A DNA stretch of 64,000 nt, from contig NZ_QNHG01000003.1 in NCBI RefSeq assembly GCF_003290025.1, forward strand, positions 698,413 through 762,412. Direction: 5' to 3'. How positions within the stretch are numbered: position 1 is the stretch's first letter; each line of letters opens with the position of its first letter. This DNA is from Pseudogemmobacter bohemicus (lineage in GTDB: Bacteria > Pseudomonadota > Alphaproteobacteria > Rhodobacterales > Rhodobacteraceae). Below are positions 26,424-34,263 of this stretch, piece by piece. The translations under genes were made by a program, and so were the position numbers. Under the pieces are notes generated by a model that saw only the letters and a program-made list of their open reading frames with translations, had not been told where the DNA came from and did not search any database.

Positions 26424-26658
26424 GGGAACAATAGCGCCCGCTCGCCGGCATTGATGCCACCCAGGCGCGAAAGTTTTTCACAAATTCCCCTGATTTCCCT
26501 GGCCCGACACGGCGCCGCCTTTTTTTTGCCACTGCCGGGCTCTCACCTGCTCCTGTCACCCGCAGGTTGAGAGGTGGGGCCGGTTTACGGGTTGCCCTGG
26601 CGCCCGGGCCGTGATGGCAACAGAGCGGAGAATTCCGCATCGGCGAAAGGGAAGCGTC

Positions 26659-27645
26659 GTGGCGTATCGTAAGAGGCTGATACAGGCGACTACTGTTTTG
26701 CTTTATATGGGGCCGCTTCTGGCTGGTCTTGCCGGCTTCGGGCCTGGCTATCTTATGCCCTTCGTGACGCTGTTCATGCTCTGGCTGGTGATGCTCCGGC
26801 CGCATAAATGGCCGCAAAGCTTTGGCGAATGGCTGACCCCGACGGCGCTGATTGCCGGGGTGACGCTGCTGACCTCGCAGATTCTGTTCGTGGCGGTGCT
26901 GTTCGGGATCGGGCGCGGCATTGGCGGCGTGCTGGGCTTTGTGCCGTTGTTCAACCCGCTGTTGCCGCTGGCGCTGTCTTTTGTTGCCGTGCCGCTGTTG
27001 CGAATGGCCTGGGTGCCCGAACTCGCGCTGGCCAATGGAGAGACTATCGACCAGCTGCTCTGGACCGATGACCCCGGCGCGGATGCACCCCGCCAGATCC
27101 CGGCTTCGGCCGAGGGGGCTGTATCCGGGCTTTTCGCCCTGTCCGAGGATGCCGGAACTGATACCGAGGTCATGCTCGACCGTCTGGATCATTTTCTCGA
27201 TACCGGCGACATCTGGTCGCGCCTTGCGGCGCTGACCGCTGCGCTGGATGCCTGCCCGTCAAGCGACCATCTCTCGCTGCGCACAGCGGTGATCCTGAAG
27301 GCCACCGACCCATTCCCGCAATCGGAATATACCGTTCCCGGCGAGATGCGAACCGCTTTTGCCGCCGCCGGGAACTCGGCGGATCTGCTGTCGCTGCTCT
27401 CGCTGCGGGGCAGGGCGCTTTTGCAGAAGATCCCGGCCACGGCACATTATTTCCCGCCGGTCGGGGTGGTGCTGGAACTGGCAGAGGCCTGTGGCGATAC
27501 CACGGCGGCGCTCGCGCTGCGCGATCTGGCGGCCGGGCTGGTTGCGAGCGGGGCGGAGCAAACTCCGGAGCCGGTCAGGACAAAGCCTGCCGCCACGCGG
27601 GTGCCTGGCTTCGTGCCGCCTGCGGCCAGCGCGCAGGGGGCGTGA
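26659..27645 (+). CDS. Hypothetical membrane protein between rimM and trmD
   Basis: Not a family I can name. From GTG 26659 (AAGGGAAG 6 bases before) it has 328 residues; an ATG at 26614 would add 15. The first 115 residues contain three to four hydrophobic segments (ATTVLLYMGPLLAGLAGF, LMPFVTLFMLWLVML, LIAGVTLLTSQILFVAVLFG, LLPLALSFVAVPLL). The remaining 210 residues are soluble, acidic and helical, with Ala/Leu-rich blocks and a Pro-rich end. A clear terminator follows it. Confidence 0.75.
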   Translation: MAYRKRLIQATTVLLYMGPLLAGLAGFGPGYLMPFVTLFMLWLVMLRPHKWPQSFGEWLTPTALIAGVTLLTSQILFVAVLFGIGRGIGGVLGFVPLFNPLLPLALSFVAVPLLRMAWVPELALANGETIDQLLWTDDPGADAPRQIPASAEGAVSGLFALSEDAGTDTEVMLDRLDHFLDTGDIWSRLAALTAALDACPSSDHLSLRTAVILKATDPFPQSEYTVPGEMRTAFAAAGNSADLLSLLSLRGRALLQKIPATAHYFPPVGVVLELAEACGDTTAALALRDLAAGLVASGAEQTPEPVRTKPAATRVPGFVPPAASAQGA

Positions 27646-27674
27646 TCGGGGCGCAAGCGCGAATGGATGAACTG

Positions 27675-27702
27675 GGCGGATCAGGAGACTGATCCGCCTT
27701 TT
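27675..27702 (+). terminator. Terminator before trmD
   Basis: GGCGGATCAG-GAGA-CTGATCCGCC, a perfect 10-bp stem with a GNRA loop, followed by TTTT. It isolates trmD from the upstream membrane-protein gene. Confidence 0.88.
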
Positions 27703-27754
27703 CGTTTCTGCATCAGCCCTTTCGTGGCGCCGGCTTTCGCGCTAGAGCGGGGGC

Positions 27755-28648
27755 ATGAATGAAGAACCCGGTGAACAGGATCAGTCTGGCGCAAAACCCG
27801 GTGCCGATGCGGCGGGGGCTGACGCGGGCGGTATGGCGGCGGATGCCGCGCCGGACCGAAGCCATGGCAAGCTGAAGATCCGCGCCTCGCTGAAGCCGCG
27901 TGATCTGATGGCTGAGCCGCGGCTCCTGCAGGGGGCTTTCGAGACCCGTATCGTGACGCTGTTTCCCGAGGCATTTCCCGGCACGCTTGGCCTCTCGCTG
28001 ACCGGCAAAGCGCTGGACATGGGGCGCTGGCGGCTGGAGACCTTCGATCTGCGCCAGTTTGGCGAGGGCAAGCACCGCAATGTCGATGACACGCCCGCCG
28101 GGGGCGGCGCTGGCATGGTGCTGCGCGCGGATGTGACGCATCGGGCGCTGTCGGCTGCGATGGAGGGCGTGCGCGCCAGCCGGGCGCAATGGCCGCTGAT
28201 CTACCTCTCACCGCGCGGGCGCCCGTTCGACCAGGCCATGGCCCGGCGCTTTGCCGCCGGCGAAGGGCTTACACTGCTCTGCGGCCGGTTCGAGGGCGTC
28301 GATCAGCGCGTGTTGGATCACTGGCAGATCGAAGAGGTAAGCCTCGGCGATTTTGTGATGACAGGGGGAGAGATCGCCGCCCAGGCGGTGTTGGACGCGA
28401 CGCTGCGGCTGCTGCCCGGCGTGTTGGGCAATGCGGAATCGGCGGTGGAGGAAAGCTTCTCCGACGGGCTGCTGGAACATCCGCAATATACCCGGCCTGC
28501 AGACTGGGAGGGACGCGAAATTCCTCCAGTGCTGATGTCGGGCAATCACGGCGAAATCGCAAAATGGCGCCATGCGCAATCGCAGGAGATAACAGCGGCG
28601 CGGCGCCCCGATCTCTGGGATGCGTTTCGCGCGCGGAAGGGGCGTTGA
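27755..28648 (+). CDS. trmD: tRNA (guanine-37-N1)-methyltransferase TrmD
   Basis: SPOUT-class methyltransferase making m1G37 to prevent frameshifts. 297 residues against about 250 in E. coli. The extra is an N-terminal tail of about 60 residues, first acidic and Gly/Ala-rich, then KLKIRASLKPRDLM, before the catalytic domain begins at FETRIVTLFPEAFPG. Knot motifs LSPRGRPFDQ, CGRFEGVDQRVLD and SLGDFVMTGGE are intact, as is HPQYTRPADWEG. Tails of this kind occur in other Rhodobacterales. Confidence 0.96.
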   Translation: MNEEPGEQDQSGAKPGADAAGADAGGMAADAAPDRSHGKLKIRASLKPRDLMAEPRLLQGAFETRIVTLFPEAFPGTLGLSLTGKALDMGRWRLETFDLRQFGEGKHRNVDDTPAGGGAGMVLRADVTHRALSAAMEGVRASRAQWPLIYLSPRGRPFDQAMARRFAAGEGLTLLCGRFEGVDQRVLDHWQIEEVSLGDFVMTGGEIAAQAVLDATLRLLPGVLGNAESAVEESFSDGLLEHPQYTRPADWEGREIPPVLMSGNHGEIAKWRHAQSQEITAARRPDLWDAFRARKGR

Positions 28649-28649
28649 T

Positions 28650-28757
28650 GGGGCCAGCCCCCTCGCGCGTTCCGCGCTCACCCCCGGGATATTTGCGGAC
28701 AGATGAAATGGGAAGAAGGTTATTCATCTGTCCTTAAATATCCCCGCCGGAGGCATT
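28650..28757. repeat. Dispersed palindromic repeat, type B, complete
   Basis: GGGGCCAGCCCC head, then CCCCCGGGATATTTGCGGAC and AGATGAA, a centre of about 14 bases, and the opposing arm TTCATCTGTCC then TTAAATATCCCCGCCGGAGG. It begins two bases after the trmD stop. Nearly identical arms occur at 56234-56351. Probably functions as terminator for trmD. Confidence 0.8.
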
Positions 28758-29055
28758 CCCGGCAGAATGCCGGGACGTGTCTGCGCGCCCGCGCCGCCGC
28801 TTGACCAGAACCCTGTCCGGCCCTATAGCCAGCGGGTCCGGGGTGAAAGCCTGTCGGACCCGATTCCCTTGACTGATCAAACCGCCTTCTTCGGCGGGGG
28901 CAGGCGGGGCGCGGCAGACGGCAAACAAAGTCAACCGAACCGAACTCAGGCGGGCCGGTCGCGTATGTCGCGATGCAGGGATCCGGAAGAAGACCAGGAG
29001 CTCTCGGCCAGGATCACCTCTGTGGGTTTGAACCACAGGCATATGGAGAAATGCG
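28758..29055 (+). other. rplS upstream region without recognised gene
   Basis: 298 bases. It begins with a small hairpin (GGCATTCCCGGCAGAATGCC, about 28752-28771), then GC-rich sequence with open frames in several registers but no family similarity or consistent ribosome site. The last 130 bases probably form the rplS-rpmE leader. A ribosomal-protein autoregulatory structure is possible but I could not identify one. Confidence 0.5.
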
Positions 29056-29430
29056 ATGAACCTGATCGCTCAGATCGAGGCGGAGCAGATTGCCGCCCTC
29101 GACAAGAAGATCCCTGACTTCAAAGCCGGCGACACCGTGCGCGTTGGCTATAAAGTGACCGAGGGCACCCGCACCCGTGTGCAGGCCTATGAAGGCGTCT
29201 GCATCGGCCGCAAAGGCGGCGCGACCCTCGCAGCCTCGTTCACCATCCGCAAGATTTCCTTCGGCGAAGGCGTGGAGCGTGTGTTCCCGCTCTACTCGAC
29301 CAATATCGATTCGATCGAAGTGGTCCGCCGTGGTAAAGTCCGTCGCGCCAAGCTGTACTACCTGCGTGCGCGTCGCGGCAAATCGGCCCGTATCGCCGAA
29401 GACAGCACCTATAAAGCCAAATCGGAATAA
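29056..29430 (+). CDS. rplS: 50S ribosomal protein L19
   Basis: Large-subunit protein at the subunit interface, 124 residues. Landmarks are [30 protein letters not shown] and the end [22 protein letters not shown] 29056 follows GGAGAAATGCG. rpmE starts 11 bases after it, so the two ribosomal genes form an operon. Confidence 0.98.
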   Translation: MNLIAQIEAEQIAALDKKIPDFKAGDTVRVGYKVTEGTRTRVQAYEGVCIGRKGGATLAASFTIRKISFGEGVERVFPLYSTNIDSIEVVRRGKVRRAKLYYLRARRGKSARIAEDSTYKAKSE

Positions 29431-29441
29431 GGAGAGCCGAG

Positions 29442-29663
29442 ATGAAAGAGGGCATTCACCCCGAATATCACTTCATCGAAGTGAAAATGACCGACGGCTC
29501 GACCTATCAGACCCGTTCGACCTGGGGCAAGGAGGGCGACACCATGTCGCTCGACATCGACCCGCTGGCGCATCCGGCCTGGACCGGCCAGTCGGCCAAG
29601 CTGATGGATACCGGCGGCCGCGTTTCGAAGTTCAAAAACAAATATGCCGGCCTTGGTTTCTGA
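29442..29663 (+). CDS. rpmE: 50S ribosomal protein L31, zinc-free type
   Basis: 73 residues, starting [19 protein letters not shown]. There is no cysteine in the protein, so it is the C-minus form without the CXXC zinc site. It is followed 20 bases later by a terminator whose stem lies inside the next open frame. Confidence 0.95.
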   Translation: MKEGIHPEYHFIEVKMTDGSTYQTRSTWGKEGDTMSLDIDPLAHPAWTGQSAKLMDTGGRVSKFKNKYAGLGF

Positions 29664-29682
29664 GCGCAGGCAATTGTTTCAG

Positions 29683-29709
29683 GGGCGTCTCTTCGGAGGC
29701 GCCCTTTTT
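29683..29709 (+). terminator. Terminator of rplS-rpmE with TTCG tetraloop
   Basis: GGGCGTCTC-TTCG-GAGGCGCCC with one T-G wobble, followed directly by TTTTT. A textbook intrinsic terminator 20 bases after rpmE. It coincides with the signal-peptide codons of the pseudogene. Confidence 0.93.
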
Positions 29710-30044
29710 CTTTGCGCGGGTCTTACCCTGGCGCCGTCACCGGCCGCTGCGGACCCGGTGGAGGATCTGTTCCGGCAGCTCCCGGGCCGTTTCGGACCTA
29801 TCTGGAGCGATCAGACCAGTTGCACCGTTAACCCCCAACGCATCACCTTTTCCGAAGACAGGACGGAGGCGATGTTCCTCCTGTCCGCTTCGGGGACGAA
29901 TGACCGGAGCGAAACGGTGATCGAGGGCAGATATGCGGTGCGGGGGTCCTGCCAGACGGCCTCGTCCTCGCGCCGGAAGGCGAGCAGCGCCTGACGGGCC
30001 AGGGGGAGGCGGTTGCCCCTATCCCGCGCCCGGCGGTCCGTATC

Positions 30045-30070
30045 GGGGGATAGTGTCGGGGGATAGTGTC
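30045..30070 (+). repeat. 13-base tandem duplication inside the pseudogene
   Basis: GGGGGATAGTGTC is present twice in direct succession (30045-30057 and 30058-30070). The length is not a multiple of three, so the duplication shifts the reading frame. It looks like a recent slippage event. Confidence 0.9.
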
Positions 30071-30223
30071 GGGCCGGACCGACGGGCCTGCCGATTGCTG
30101 CAGGACCTGGCATCGGCGCTGCGTCTCCAATGCGCCAGGGGCTGATTGTGGTTAAAAAGGGCTTTCCCTTTCGGCCACTCCTTGCCAATAGAAGGATGAA
30201 GTTTTCGGGGGGTAGCCACTGCC

Positions 30224-31033
30224 ATGGCGCATATTATCGTCGTTGGGAATGAAAAGGGCGGGTCGGGAAAATCGACCACCTCGATGCATGTCGCGACGGC
30301 TTTGGCCCGTATGGGGCACCGGGTGGGGGCGCTGGATCTTGACCTGCGCCAGCGCAGCTTTGGCCGTTATGTCGAGAACCGCCGGGTCTTCCTTGCGAAA
30401 TCCGGGCTGGACCTGCCCTCGCCGGATTACCGTGAATTGCCCGAGGTCGATGAGGCCAGCCTTGCCGAAGGCGAGAACCCGTTTGACCAGCGTCTGACCG
30501 CCGCAGTCTCGGCGCTGGACCCCGTCAAGGATTTCATCGTCATCGACTGCCCCGGCAGCCATACCAGGCTGAGCCAGGTGGCGCATTCGCTGGCCGATAC
30601 GCTGATCACGCCGCTGAACGATTCCTTTGTGGATTTCGACCTGCTGGCCCGGATCGACCCCGAGACGGGCAAGGTCAAGGGACCCTCGATCTATGCCGAG
30701 ATGGTCTGGGGGGCCCGGCAATTGCGCGCCCAGGCCGGGCTTAAGCCGATCGACTGGATCGTGCTTCGTAACCGACTGGGTGCCCAGGCGATGCATAACA
30801 AGAAGAAGGTCGGCGCCGCGCTTGAGGATCTGTCGCGCCGCATCGGCTTTCGTGTGGCGCCCGGTTTCTCCGAACGCGTGATCTTTCGCGAGCTTTTCCC
30901 GCGCGGGCTGACGCTGCTGGATCTGAAAGATACCGGGGTCGAGCAGATGAACCTGTCGAATGTGGCCGCGCGGCAAGAGCTGCGCGACCTGATCACCGCG
31001 CTCAGGCTTCCGGCTGTGCAGCCTGCGTTCTGA
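30224..31033 (+). CDS. mipZ: Division-plane positioning ATPase MipZ
   Basis: ParA/MinD-class P-loop ATPase that forms a gradient from ParB/parS and inhibits FtsZ near the poles. It has 269 residues. The deviant Walker A KGGSGKSTT is at 10-18. The MipZ-specific blocks are LDLDLRQRSFGRYVENR, VRNRL-like VLRNRLGAQAMHNKK and GFSERVIFRELFPRGLTLLDL. It stands alone, convergent with a small minus-strand gene that overlaps its last 32 bases. Confidence 0.96.
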   Translation: MAHIIVVGNEKGGSGKSTTSMHVATALARMGHRVGALDLDLRQRSFGRYVENRRVFLAKSGLDLPSPDYRELPEVDEASLAEGENPFDQRLTAAVSALDPVKDFIVIDCPGSHTRLSQVAHSLADTLITPLNDSFVDFDLLARIDPETGKVKGPSIYAEMVWGARQLRAQAGLKPIDWIVLRNRLGAQAMHNKKKVGAALEDLSRRIGFRVAPGFSERVIFRELFPRGLTLLDLKDTGVEQMNLSNVAARQELRDLITALRLPAVQPAF

Positions 31034-31169
31034 ACAGAACCGCGCGCGAAACCGTCACCTGGCGCACCGCGTCAAGCTTTTGCAGGCGCGCATCGAAGGC
31101 GGCATCCACATCGGGCTGAGCGTCGCGTTTCGTGGTCAGGCTCCGCAGAAATTCCAGTGCCTTGGTCAT
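31002..31169 (-). CDS. Small hypothetical protein (55 residues)
   Basis: Starts at ATG 31169 with AAGGAACGCCCCG upstream, a good ribosome site. It is basic and helical (MTKALEFLRSLTTKRDAQ at the start, AAFDARLQKLDAVRQVTVSRA in the middle). No family is recognised. It is tail-to-tail with mipZ and overlaps it by 32 bases. Coding status rests on start signals and composition only. Confidence 0.5.
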   Translation of the reverse strand: MTKALEFLRSLTTKRDAQPDVDAAFDARLQKLDAVRQVTVSRAVLFRTQAAQPEA

Positions 31170-31473
31170 CGGGGCGTTCCTTCTGTTCCTGGCCCGCTGC
31201 CTGCCTTCCGGCTGGCGGTGGGCCCTTTCGTTTTCCTGAGACCAGGATCGCCCTGAACCGGGGCAGGTTTGTGGCAGCCCCCGGTTGAAACAGGGGCTAT
31301 GGCCGCCGCCCCTTGGACAGACTGTTTCCGCTGCCGGAAGAATCGCAGGGCGCGGCGGGCCGTTCCGGCGGAGGATTTTCTGCAACCTCAGGGGCTTGGC
31401 GGCGCCGGGCGGATGCGGCAGAAATCTGAACAGGATGGCCGGCAACACGGACCGGTCACGAGGGGAGCTGGCG
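31170..31473. other. Intergenic region before malonyl-CoA synthase
   Basis: 304 bases between the divergent small gene and matB. Open frames run through it, one as an upstream extension of matB, but they have no family similarity. No clear promoter was recognised; the matB ribosome site AGGGGAG is near its end. Confidence 0.5.
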
Positions 31474-32982
31474 ATGGGCAATACTTTGTATGACGCGTTG
31501 TTCGCACCGCTTTCCGGGGCGTCGCGGGGGCTGATCCGGCTGGCGGATGGGCGAAACATCACGGCGGGCGCCTTTCACGACATGCTGGCGCGCGCGGCGA
31601 ATGCGCTGCTTTCGCTGGGGGTGGGGCCTGGCGACCGGGTGGCGGTGCAGATCGCAAAGACGCCCGAGGCGCTGGCGGTCTATGCCGGAGCAGTGGCGGC
31701 GGGCGCGGTCTTCCTGCCGCTCAACACCGCCTATGCGCCGGAAGAGATCGGCTATTTCCTCGGCGATGCCCGTCCGGCGGTGTTTCTTTGCGATCCGGCG
31801 GATGAGGCCGCGCTGGCGCCGCTGGCAGAGGCGGCGGGCGCGCGGATCCTGACGCTTGACGCCTCGGGCGGGGGGAGCTTTGCCGCTCTGATGGCTGAGG
31901 CATCTGTCGATTTGGCGCCGGTTCCCCGCCGTACCGGCGATCTGGCGGCGATTCTCTATACATCGGGCACGACGGGGCGCTCAAAAGGGGCGATGCTCAG
32001 CCACGGCAATCTCTTGTCCAATGCCGAGGTCCTGACAGAGCTGTGGCGCTTTACGCCCCAGGATGTGCTGCTGCATGCGCTGCCGGTCTTCCACACCCAT
32101 GGGCTTTTCGTTGCGACCAATGTGGTGCTGGCGGCGGGGGCGCAGATGATCTTTCTGCCGGGCTTCGATCCCGAGGCGATGCTGCGGCTGATGCCGCAGG
32201 CGACGACGCTGATGGGGGTGCCGACCTTTTACACGCGTCTCCTTGGCGATCCGCGGTTCACGCGCGATCTCGTGGCGCATATGCGGCTCTTCATCTCCGG
32301 CTCGGCGCCGCTGCTGGAAGAGACGCATCGGGACTTCGAGACCCGCACCGGCCAGCGCATTCTCGAACGCTACGGCATGACCGAGACCAATATGTCCACC
32401 TCCAACCCCTATAAGGGCGAGCGGCGCGCCGGCACGGTGGGCCTCCCGCTGCCGGGGGTGGAGTTGCGGATCATGGCGGAGGGGGCAGAGGTCGCGCCGG
32501 GCGCAGTGGGCGTGATCGAGGTGCGCGGCCCGAATGTGTTCAAGGGCTATTGGCAGATGCCGGAAAAGACCCGCGAGGAGCTGCGCGAGGATGGCTGGTT
32601 CATCACCGGCGATCTCGCGACCCGTGACGCCGGGGGCTATGTGCGGATCGTTGGCCGCGCGAAGGATCTGGTGATCACCGGTGGCTTCAATGTCTATCCG
32701 AAAGAACTTGAACTGCTGCTTGACGAGGCACCCGGCGTGCTGGAAAGCGCGGTGATCGGTCTGCCGCATCCTGATTTCGGCGAGGCAGTCTTTGCCGTTC
32801 TCGCACGCCGCCCCGGGGCACAGCCGGATACCGCCACTGTTCTGGCCGGGCTCGCCGGCCGCGTGGCCAGGTTCAAACAGCCGAAAGCGGCGGTGGTGGT
32901 CGATGATCTGCCGCGAAACACCATGGGCAAGGTGCAAAAGAACCTGCTGCGCGACCGCTATAAAGACTGGTTCCGCGCCTGA
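31474..32982 (+). CDS. Malonyl-CoA synthetase (MatB-type acyl-CoA ligase)
   Basis: ATP-dependent ligase activating malonate or methylmalonate. ATG 31474 gives 502 residues, the MatB length; an open extension upstream is not conserved. ANL-superfamily motifs: YTSGTTGRSKGAM near 162, the GERYGMTE-like ILERYGMTETNMST, and the hinge/C-terminal ITGGFNVYPKELE with the final KFK-like ARFKQPKAAV and catalytic Lys in NTMGKVQKN. MatB usually pairs with malonyl-CoA decarboxylase, which is not in this window. Confidence 0.85.
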   Translation: MGNTLYDALFAPLSGASRGLIRLADGRNITAGAFHDMLARAANALLSLGVGPGDRVAVQIAKTPEALAVYAGAVAAGAVFLPLNTAYAPEEIGYFLGDARPAVFLCDPADEAALAPLAEAAGARILTLDASGGGSFAALMAEASVDLAPVPRRTGDLAAILYTSGTTGRSKGAMLSHGNLLSNAEVLTELWRFTPQDVLLHALPVFHTHGLFVATNVVLAAGAQMIFLPGFDPEAMLRLMPQATTLMGVPTFYTRLLGDPRFTRDLVAHMRLFISGSAPLLEETHRDFETRTGQRILERYGMTETNMSTSNPYKGERRAGTVGLPLPGVELRIMAEGAEVAPGAVGVIEVRGPNVFKGYWQMPEKTREELREDGWFITGDLATRDAGGYVRIVGRAKDLVITGGFNVYPKELELLLDEAPGVLESAVIGLPHPDFGEAVFAVLARRPGAQPDTATVLAGLAGRVARFKQPKAAVVVDDLPRNTMGKVQKNLLRDRYKDWFRA

Positions 32983-33260
32983 CCGGCGGGGCACGGGGCG
33001 GCCCTCTTCTGTGTCTTTGCTCCTCGTTCCTCATCTGGTGAAACGCAGCGGTTCACCTGCCGGGCTGTGCGGATCTCTTCATATGGCTCAGCGCCTTCGC
33101 TGCCCTGAGCCCCCGCGCCGGATCACGGGCCTGGGCGAGGCCGGTTCGGGGCAACTGAAGCGCGCCCAGGCAGCCCTTCCCTGCGTGATGGTCCATTTCT
33201 GAGAAGGAATCACAGCGGCACCCCCCCGGGGTCAGGCCTCAAGGGTCAGAGGAAAGCCGT
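32983..33260. other. Intergenic region after malonyl-CoA synthase
   Basis: About 280 GC-rich bases with no recognised gene. Open frames exist but lack any family pattern or ribosome site. It leads into the half repeat element at 33261. Confidence 0.45.
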
Positions 33261-33300
33261 CTTCATCTGTCCTTAAATATCCCCGCCGGAGGCTTCCTCC
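33261..33300. repeat. Dispersed palindromic repeat, type B, single arm
   Basis: CTTCATCTGTCCTTAAATAT followed by CCCCGCCGGAGGCTTCC, the same as the right arm at 28723-28754 but without its partner arm. On the minus strand it encodes the last residues (EASGGDI) and the stop of the arsR gene. Confidence 0.75.
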
Positions 33301-33653
33301 GCAGCCAGCCGCGACGGCGTATCCTCAGAGAGCTCGCGTTCCAGAAAACGCTCGAACTGGTCAAGATCGACCGGCTCGAACTGTCCGAAAGCCTGCATCC
33401 AGACCGAGGCCGCCCGCAACGCATCGGGCTCCAGTTTGCACCAGATCACCCTTCCGCGCCGTTCCCGCGAGATCAGCCCGGCATCCGCCAGCACGCCGAG
33501 ATGTTTCGACACTGCGGCAAGGCTCATCTCGAACGGATGGGCCACATCGGTCACTGCCATGTCATCCTCCAGCAACATTGCAAGGATCGCGCGCCGCGTC
33601 GGATCGGCGAGGGCGGCGAAAACGAGGTCCAGCTGGGCAGAGGCGGAAAGCAT
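33273..33653 (-). CDS. ArsR-family winged-helix regulator
   Basis: 126 residues from ATG 33653. HTH_20-type: FAALADPTRRAILAMLLEDD, recognition region MSLAAVSKHLGVLADAGLI and wing RERRGRVIWCKLEP. The group is usually paired with an SRPBCC/AHSA1 gene, which is absent here. The C-terminal residues EEASGGDI and the stop codon come from a repeat element, so the native tail has probably been replaced. An inverted repeat at 33694-33717 upstream is a likely autoregulatory site. Confidence 0.88.
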   Translation of the reverse strand: MLSASAQLDLVFAALADPTRRAILAMLLEDDMAVTDVAHPFEMSLAAVSKHLGVLADAGLISRERRGRVIWCKLEPDALRAASVWMQAFGQFEPVDLDQFERFLERELSEDTPSRLAAEEASGGDI

Positions 33654-33693
33654 GACGCAGTATCGCGGGCGGGCGGGCCAGACGCAACCGGGG

Positions 33694-33717
33694 ATAATCA
33701 ACCATATCGTTGAATAT
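33694..33717. promoter_or_regulatory. ArsR-type inverted repeat upstream of arsR
   Basis: TCAAC-CATATC-GTTGA (33698-33713) flanked by ATAA and ATAT. AT-rich symmetric arms in a GC-rich setting, 41-64 bases upstream of the arsR start. It fits an ArsR dimer operator. Confidence 0.55.
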
Positions 33718-33836
33718 CAAAGCGGGGCGGAACCGGCCTCTCCCGCTGTAAGGGCAGTGGAAGAAAGATTGGATGAAAGCCATGTAATGCAGTAATTTCA
33801 AGGCATTGCGACAGGATGCTTCCCGTTCACGCAAGG

Positions 33837-33865
33837 TTGACTCATTCCTCCCTCCCGCATAGAAC
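33837..33865 (+). promoter_or_regulatory. Promoter of the F0 ATP synthase operon
   Basis: TTGACT (33837-33842), 17-base spacer, TAGAAC (33860-33865), ending 26 bases before the atpI start. A good match to the sigma-70-type consensus in an otherwise gene-free gap. Confidence 0.5.
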
Positions 33866-33891
33866 GCTGGCAAATGTCATGGGGTGGCGAA

Positions 33892-34260
33892 ATGGCTTCG
33901 GAACCCGATCCCGACAGGCTCAGGGCGCTGGAAAAGCGGCTGGAAACCTTGCGGGACAAGCCGAAGACAAACAAGACCTCGGTGGCGAAGGGCCTCTCGC
34001 ATGGCGAGCTTGCCTGGAGGATGGTGATCGAGCTGGCGACCGGCATTGTGGTCGGAACAGCGATCGGTTACGGGCTGGACCGGTTGTTCGGGACGCTGCC
34101 CTTCCTCCTGGTGATCTTTTCGCTGTTAGGGTTCGCCGCGGGGGTGCGCACCATGATGGGCACCGCGCGCGAAGTGGCCGAAAAACGCGCGGCCGAGGCC
34201 GCAAGAGATGACAAGGCGGCAAGGGCAGGGCCCGGCGCCGCATCGGACGAAGGGAACTGA
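33892..34260 (+). CDS. atpI: F0F1 ATP synthase assembly protein I (AtpI family)
   Basis: Small membrane protein helping assembly of the c-ring. From ATG 33892 it has 122 residues; an ATG at 33874 would add six, but the GGGGTGG site favours 33892. Two hydrophobic helices (MVIELATGIVVGTAIGYGLD and LPFLLVIFSLLGFAAGV) sit between charged ends. It is the first gene of the F0 operon, 3 bases before atpB. Confidence 0.88.
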   Translation: MASEPDPDRLRALEKRLETLRDKPKTNKTSVAKGLSHGELAWRMVIELATGIVVGTAIGYGLDRLFGTLPFLLVIFSLLGFAAGVRTMMGTAREVAEKRAAEAARDDKAARAGPGAASDEGN

Positions 34261-34263
34261 ATC

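Larger units (their letters stand above)
29644..30154 (+). pseudogene. Decayed gene for a small secreted protein
   Basis: Frame 1 (29644-29994) encodes a signal peptide (GGALFLCAGLTLAPSPAAA) and a mature start ADPVEDLFRQLPGRFGPIW. At the G5 run (29942-29946) the coding character moves to another frame, giving VLPDGLVLAPEGEQRLTG and so on to a TAG at 30051. The same frame then continues with SGRTDGPADC. Restoring one G would join the pieces. A 13-base tandem duplication (30045-30070) damages the end further. The gene also overlaps rpmE and its terminator. I infer a broken gene; family unknown. Confidence 0.55.

Noticed and set aside
28767..29117. A plus-strand open frame between trmD and rplS
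   Set aside because: Overlaps the rplS start out of frame, has no ribosome site and no family similarity.
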